Shown here one piece after another: positions 62,379 through 64,000 of a stretch of DNA of 64,000 bases. The DNA is from Alkalinema sp. CACIAM 70d (GTDB taxonomy: Bacteria > Cyanobacteriota > Cyanobacteriia > Leptolyngbyales > Leptolyngbyaceae), in contig MUGG01000112.1 of assembly GCA_002148405.1 (NCBI GenBank), positions 1-64,000 of the forward strand, read 5' to 3'. Both the position numbers and the translations under genes were made by a program. Under the pieces are notes generated by a model. That model was not told the origin of the DNA, searched no databases, and saw nothing but the letters and a program-made list of their open reading frames with translations. Within the stretch, counting starts at the first letter, position 1. The number at the start of each line of letters is the position of its first letter.

Positions 62379-63014
62379 TTAGTCCATGAGGTTCTTTTGA
62401 GCCCAGAGCGCTGCTTGGGTTCGATCGCGCATTCCCAATTGGCTCAAAATCCGCGTAATATGATTTTTGACCGTTCCTTCCGTTAGATGCAATGTTTGCG
62501 CAATTTCGCGATTGTTGTAACCTTGGCCGAGCAACATCAACACATCAAGTTCGCGTTCACTAAACAAATGACGGTGAGATTCTTTACTAGCTGGAATGGG
62601 ATTAATTTGGGCAAAAACTTTAGGTGCGATCGTGGGGCCCAGCTGACTATGCCCTTGATGCAAAGAACGAATGGCATTTGCTACTTGATTCGAGGGAGTA
62701 CTTTTCAGTAAATAGCCCATTGCACCCGCTTGCAGAGATTGCCAGATATATTCATCCTCATCAAATGTAGTCAACACCAAAATCCGAATCCAGGGATAGC
62801 GCTGATGGATTTCTCGAGTGGCCTGCACCCCATCACAAATGGGCATCCGCACATCCATTAAAATCACATCAGGCTGGGACTCGCGGCAAAAATCGATCGC
62901 TTCTTGGCCATTGCCCGCTTGACCGATTACTTGTAAATCATCTTCGATCGTCAATAGTGCAGCTAACCCTTGACGAAATAGATCTTGATCATCTACCAAT
63001 AACAGCCGAATCAT
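62379..63014 (-). CDS. NarL/LuxR-family response regulator
   Basis: A 212-residue regulator: receiver with LLVDDQDLFRQGLAALL, Asp54 region VILMDVRMP, LTTFDEDEY and LLKSTPS (Lys); then HTH FSERELDVLMLLGQGYNNREIA and LTEGTVKNHITRILSQLGM. It lies 50 bp downstream of a NarX-type kinase in the same direction and should be its partner, as in DesK/DesR or LiaS/LiaR-type pairs. ATG 63014 was chosen; the region just upstream holds a 15-bp duplication. Confidence 0.95.
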   Translation of the reverse strand: MIRLLLVDDQDLFRQGLAALLTIEDDLQVIGQAGNGQEAIDFCRESQPDVILMDVRMPICDGVQATREIHQRYPWIRILVLTTFDEDEYIWQSLQAGAMGYLLKSTPSNQVANAIRSLHQGHSQLGPTIAPKVFAQINPIPASKESHRHLFSERELDVLMLLGQGYNNREIAQTLHLTEGTVKNHITRILSQLGMRDRTQAALWAQKNLMD

Positions 63015-63015
63015 A

Positions 63016-63045
63016 CTTGAATAAATTAATCTTGAATAAATTAAT
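63016..63045. repeat. Perfect 15-bp tandem duplication
   Basis: cttgaataaattaat at 63016-63030 and 63031-63045, in the gap between kinase and regulator, adjacent to the regulator start codon. Confidence 0.95.
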
Positions 63046-63064
63046 TCAGAAACAGCTTGAAAAA

Positions 63065-64000
63065 TCAATCCAATGCTTGAAACCAGTAATTAATCATTCC
63101 CACCATGAGTATAAGAGTACTGGAGACATTTTTTTTGACCGAAGCACCATCAGACCTTTGGGCAATTCCAGCTAACCAGTTGACAGAACAACAAGGAGAT
63201 TCTGCGGAGAGACTGCTACGAGGAAGAATAATCGTAATTTCAGTTCCTTGATTAGGACTGCTTCTAATCTGAATTTTGCCCCCCAAGGATTCAATGCGTT
63301 CCTGCATTCCCCGCAGGCCAAACCCTGAATAGGGCAAGTTTGTATTAAATCCCACCCCGTCATCAGAAAAGGATAAATATATTTCCTCTGGGGTGGTTTG
63401 ACTGTTGAGTACAACATGATTGGCCGCAGCGTGTTTATGGACATTCATTAAACTTTCTTTGATGACGCAGTAAAGTTGATGACTGGCTTGGAGGGGTAAG
63501 GGCGGCAGGTCAAGCTGGGCTTGAATGGTAAAGGAGTTATGCTGACGGGTTTGCTCCACTAAGGCCATGACGGCTTCGTTGAGGTTAACAGTGGACGATC
63601 GTAGGGTTTGCAGGGCGTGGCGCACATCTTGCAGGGATTGACTGGCGAGTTGTTTGGCCGTATCCACCGCTTGCAGGGCAATTTGAGGATCCCGATCGCG
63701 CATCTTTTGCGCCACTTCCAGTTGAATATCAAGGGTTGTCAGGGTGTGGCCGAGGGAGTCATGGATTTCTTGGGCAATGCGGGTGCGTTCTAAGGTTGCA
63801 GCGAGGGTTTCGACTTCCTGGGCTAGACTTTCTGCCCGTTGCCGACTTTTGTATTCAGCCACGATCGCATAACTAAACAGTAAGACAAATACACTTGCAG
63901 TAATGTAGGATCCGGTGTAATTGATAACGTTGCTAAAAACAAACTGAGGAATTTGGGGCTGATTCAGTTGCTGAATAAATTTCAAACTTAAGGGGAAAAG
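63065..64000 (-). CDS. HisKA_3 sensor histidine kinase, 5' end outside window
   Basis: The frame is open to the window edge, so the N-terminus (probably more membrane helices) is missing. Visible are one helix (TGSYITASVFVLLFSYAIV), a coiled linker, the DHp motif RIAQEIHDSLGHTLTTL with phospho-His, and a HATPase domain with YCVIKESLMNVHKHAAANH, SDDGVGFN and GFGLRGMQERIESLGG. A C-terminal extension after IILPRSS ends in a hydrophobic segment (TLILMVGMINYWF). Partner of the regulator downstream. Confidence 0.93.
   Translation of the reverse strand, partial: LFPLSLKFIQQLNQPQIPQFVFSNVINYTGSYITASVFVLLFSYAIVAEYKSRQRAESLAQEVETLAATLERTRIAQEIHDSLGHTLTTLDIQLEVAQKMRDRDPQIALQAVDTAKQLASQSLQDVRHALQTLRSSTVNLNEAVMALVEQTRQHNSFTIQAQLDLPPLPLQASHQLYCVIKESLMNVHKHAAANHVVLNSQTTPEEIYLSFSDDGVGFNTNLPYSGFGLRGMQERIESLGGKIQIRSSPNQGTEITIILPRSSLSAESPCCSVNWLAGIAQRSDGASVKKNVSSTLILMVGMINYWFQALD

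Overview
The window is a 64-kb piece of a cyanobacterial chromosome. This is shown by dense GCGATCGC (HIP1-type) palindromes and by genes typical of oxygenic phototrophs: Thf1/Psb29, a CGLD27-family protein, two CCB-type cytochrome b6 heme-attachment factors, cyAbrB, DUF3155, DUF3611 and DUF3370 proteins, and a lumenal-type pentapeptide protein. No rRNA, tRNA, CRISPR array, prophage or intact transposase was seen. The first gene-free segment may hold a structured RNA. The last gene, a histidine kinase, runs off the right edge.

Layout. 0-10 kb: ftsX, def, an FHA-PrsW fusion, a TPR protein, glutaredoxin, thf1, an asparaginase and CGLD27. 10-20 kb: ilvC, a GT87 mannosyltransferase-like protein, DUF3611, a NarL-type regulator, PadR + CCB1, DUF3155, a histidine kinase and an SLH protein. 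20-31 kb: a degenerate YqeG-like HAD protein, an SphS/SphR-like two-component pair split by DUF2993 and bcp, mtnA, cyAbrB, a 36-residue membrane miniprotein, and a fructokinase-CYTH operon followed by convergent leuD. 31-47 kb is more accessory: two glycosyltransferases, an aromatic amino acid permease, a pRiA4b ORF-3-like gene cut by a stop, an Hpt protein, a tandem pair of large unrecognised paralogues, a Uma2 nuclease, DUF456, and a large GT-C-like membrane protein overlapping CCB2/4. 47-57 kb: a D,D-carboxypeptidase, a second Uma2, lptC, a LabA-like NYN protein, metG, manC and an LCP protein, so cell-envelope functions dominate. 57-64 kb: a pentapeptide protein, MarR, DUF3370, a TIR effector broken by a one-base frameshift, and a NarL-type regulator with its kinase.

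The most unusual signals are: (1) the tandem paralogues at 39394-42925, which share a conserved core and of which one carries two Gly/Ser-rich amphipathic stretches; (2) the TIR-TM-coiled-coil gene whose C-terminal domain lies in another frame beyond a short A run; (3) a CYTH protein in which the catalytic-barrel segment is internally duplicated; (4) about twenty unrelated short tandem duplications (9-20 bp units, 2-8 copies), nearly all intergenic, six of them within 800 bp upstream of the LCP gene; and (5) a nested hairpin at the left edge that could be a 6S-like RNA. All calls come from reading sequence only; no database search was possible.
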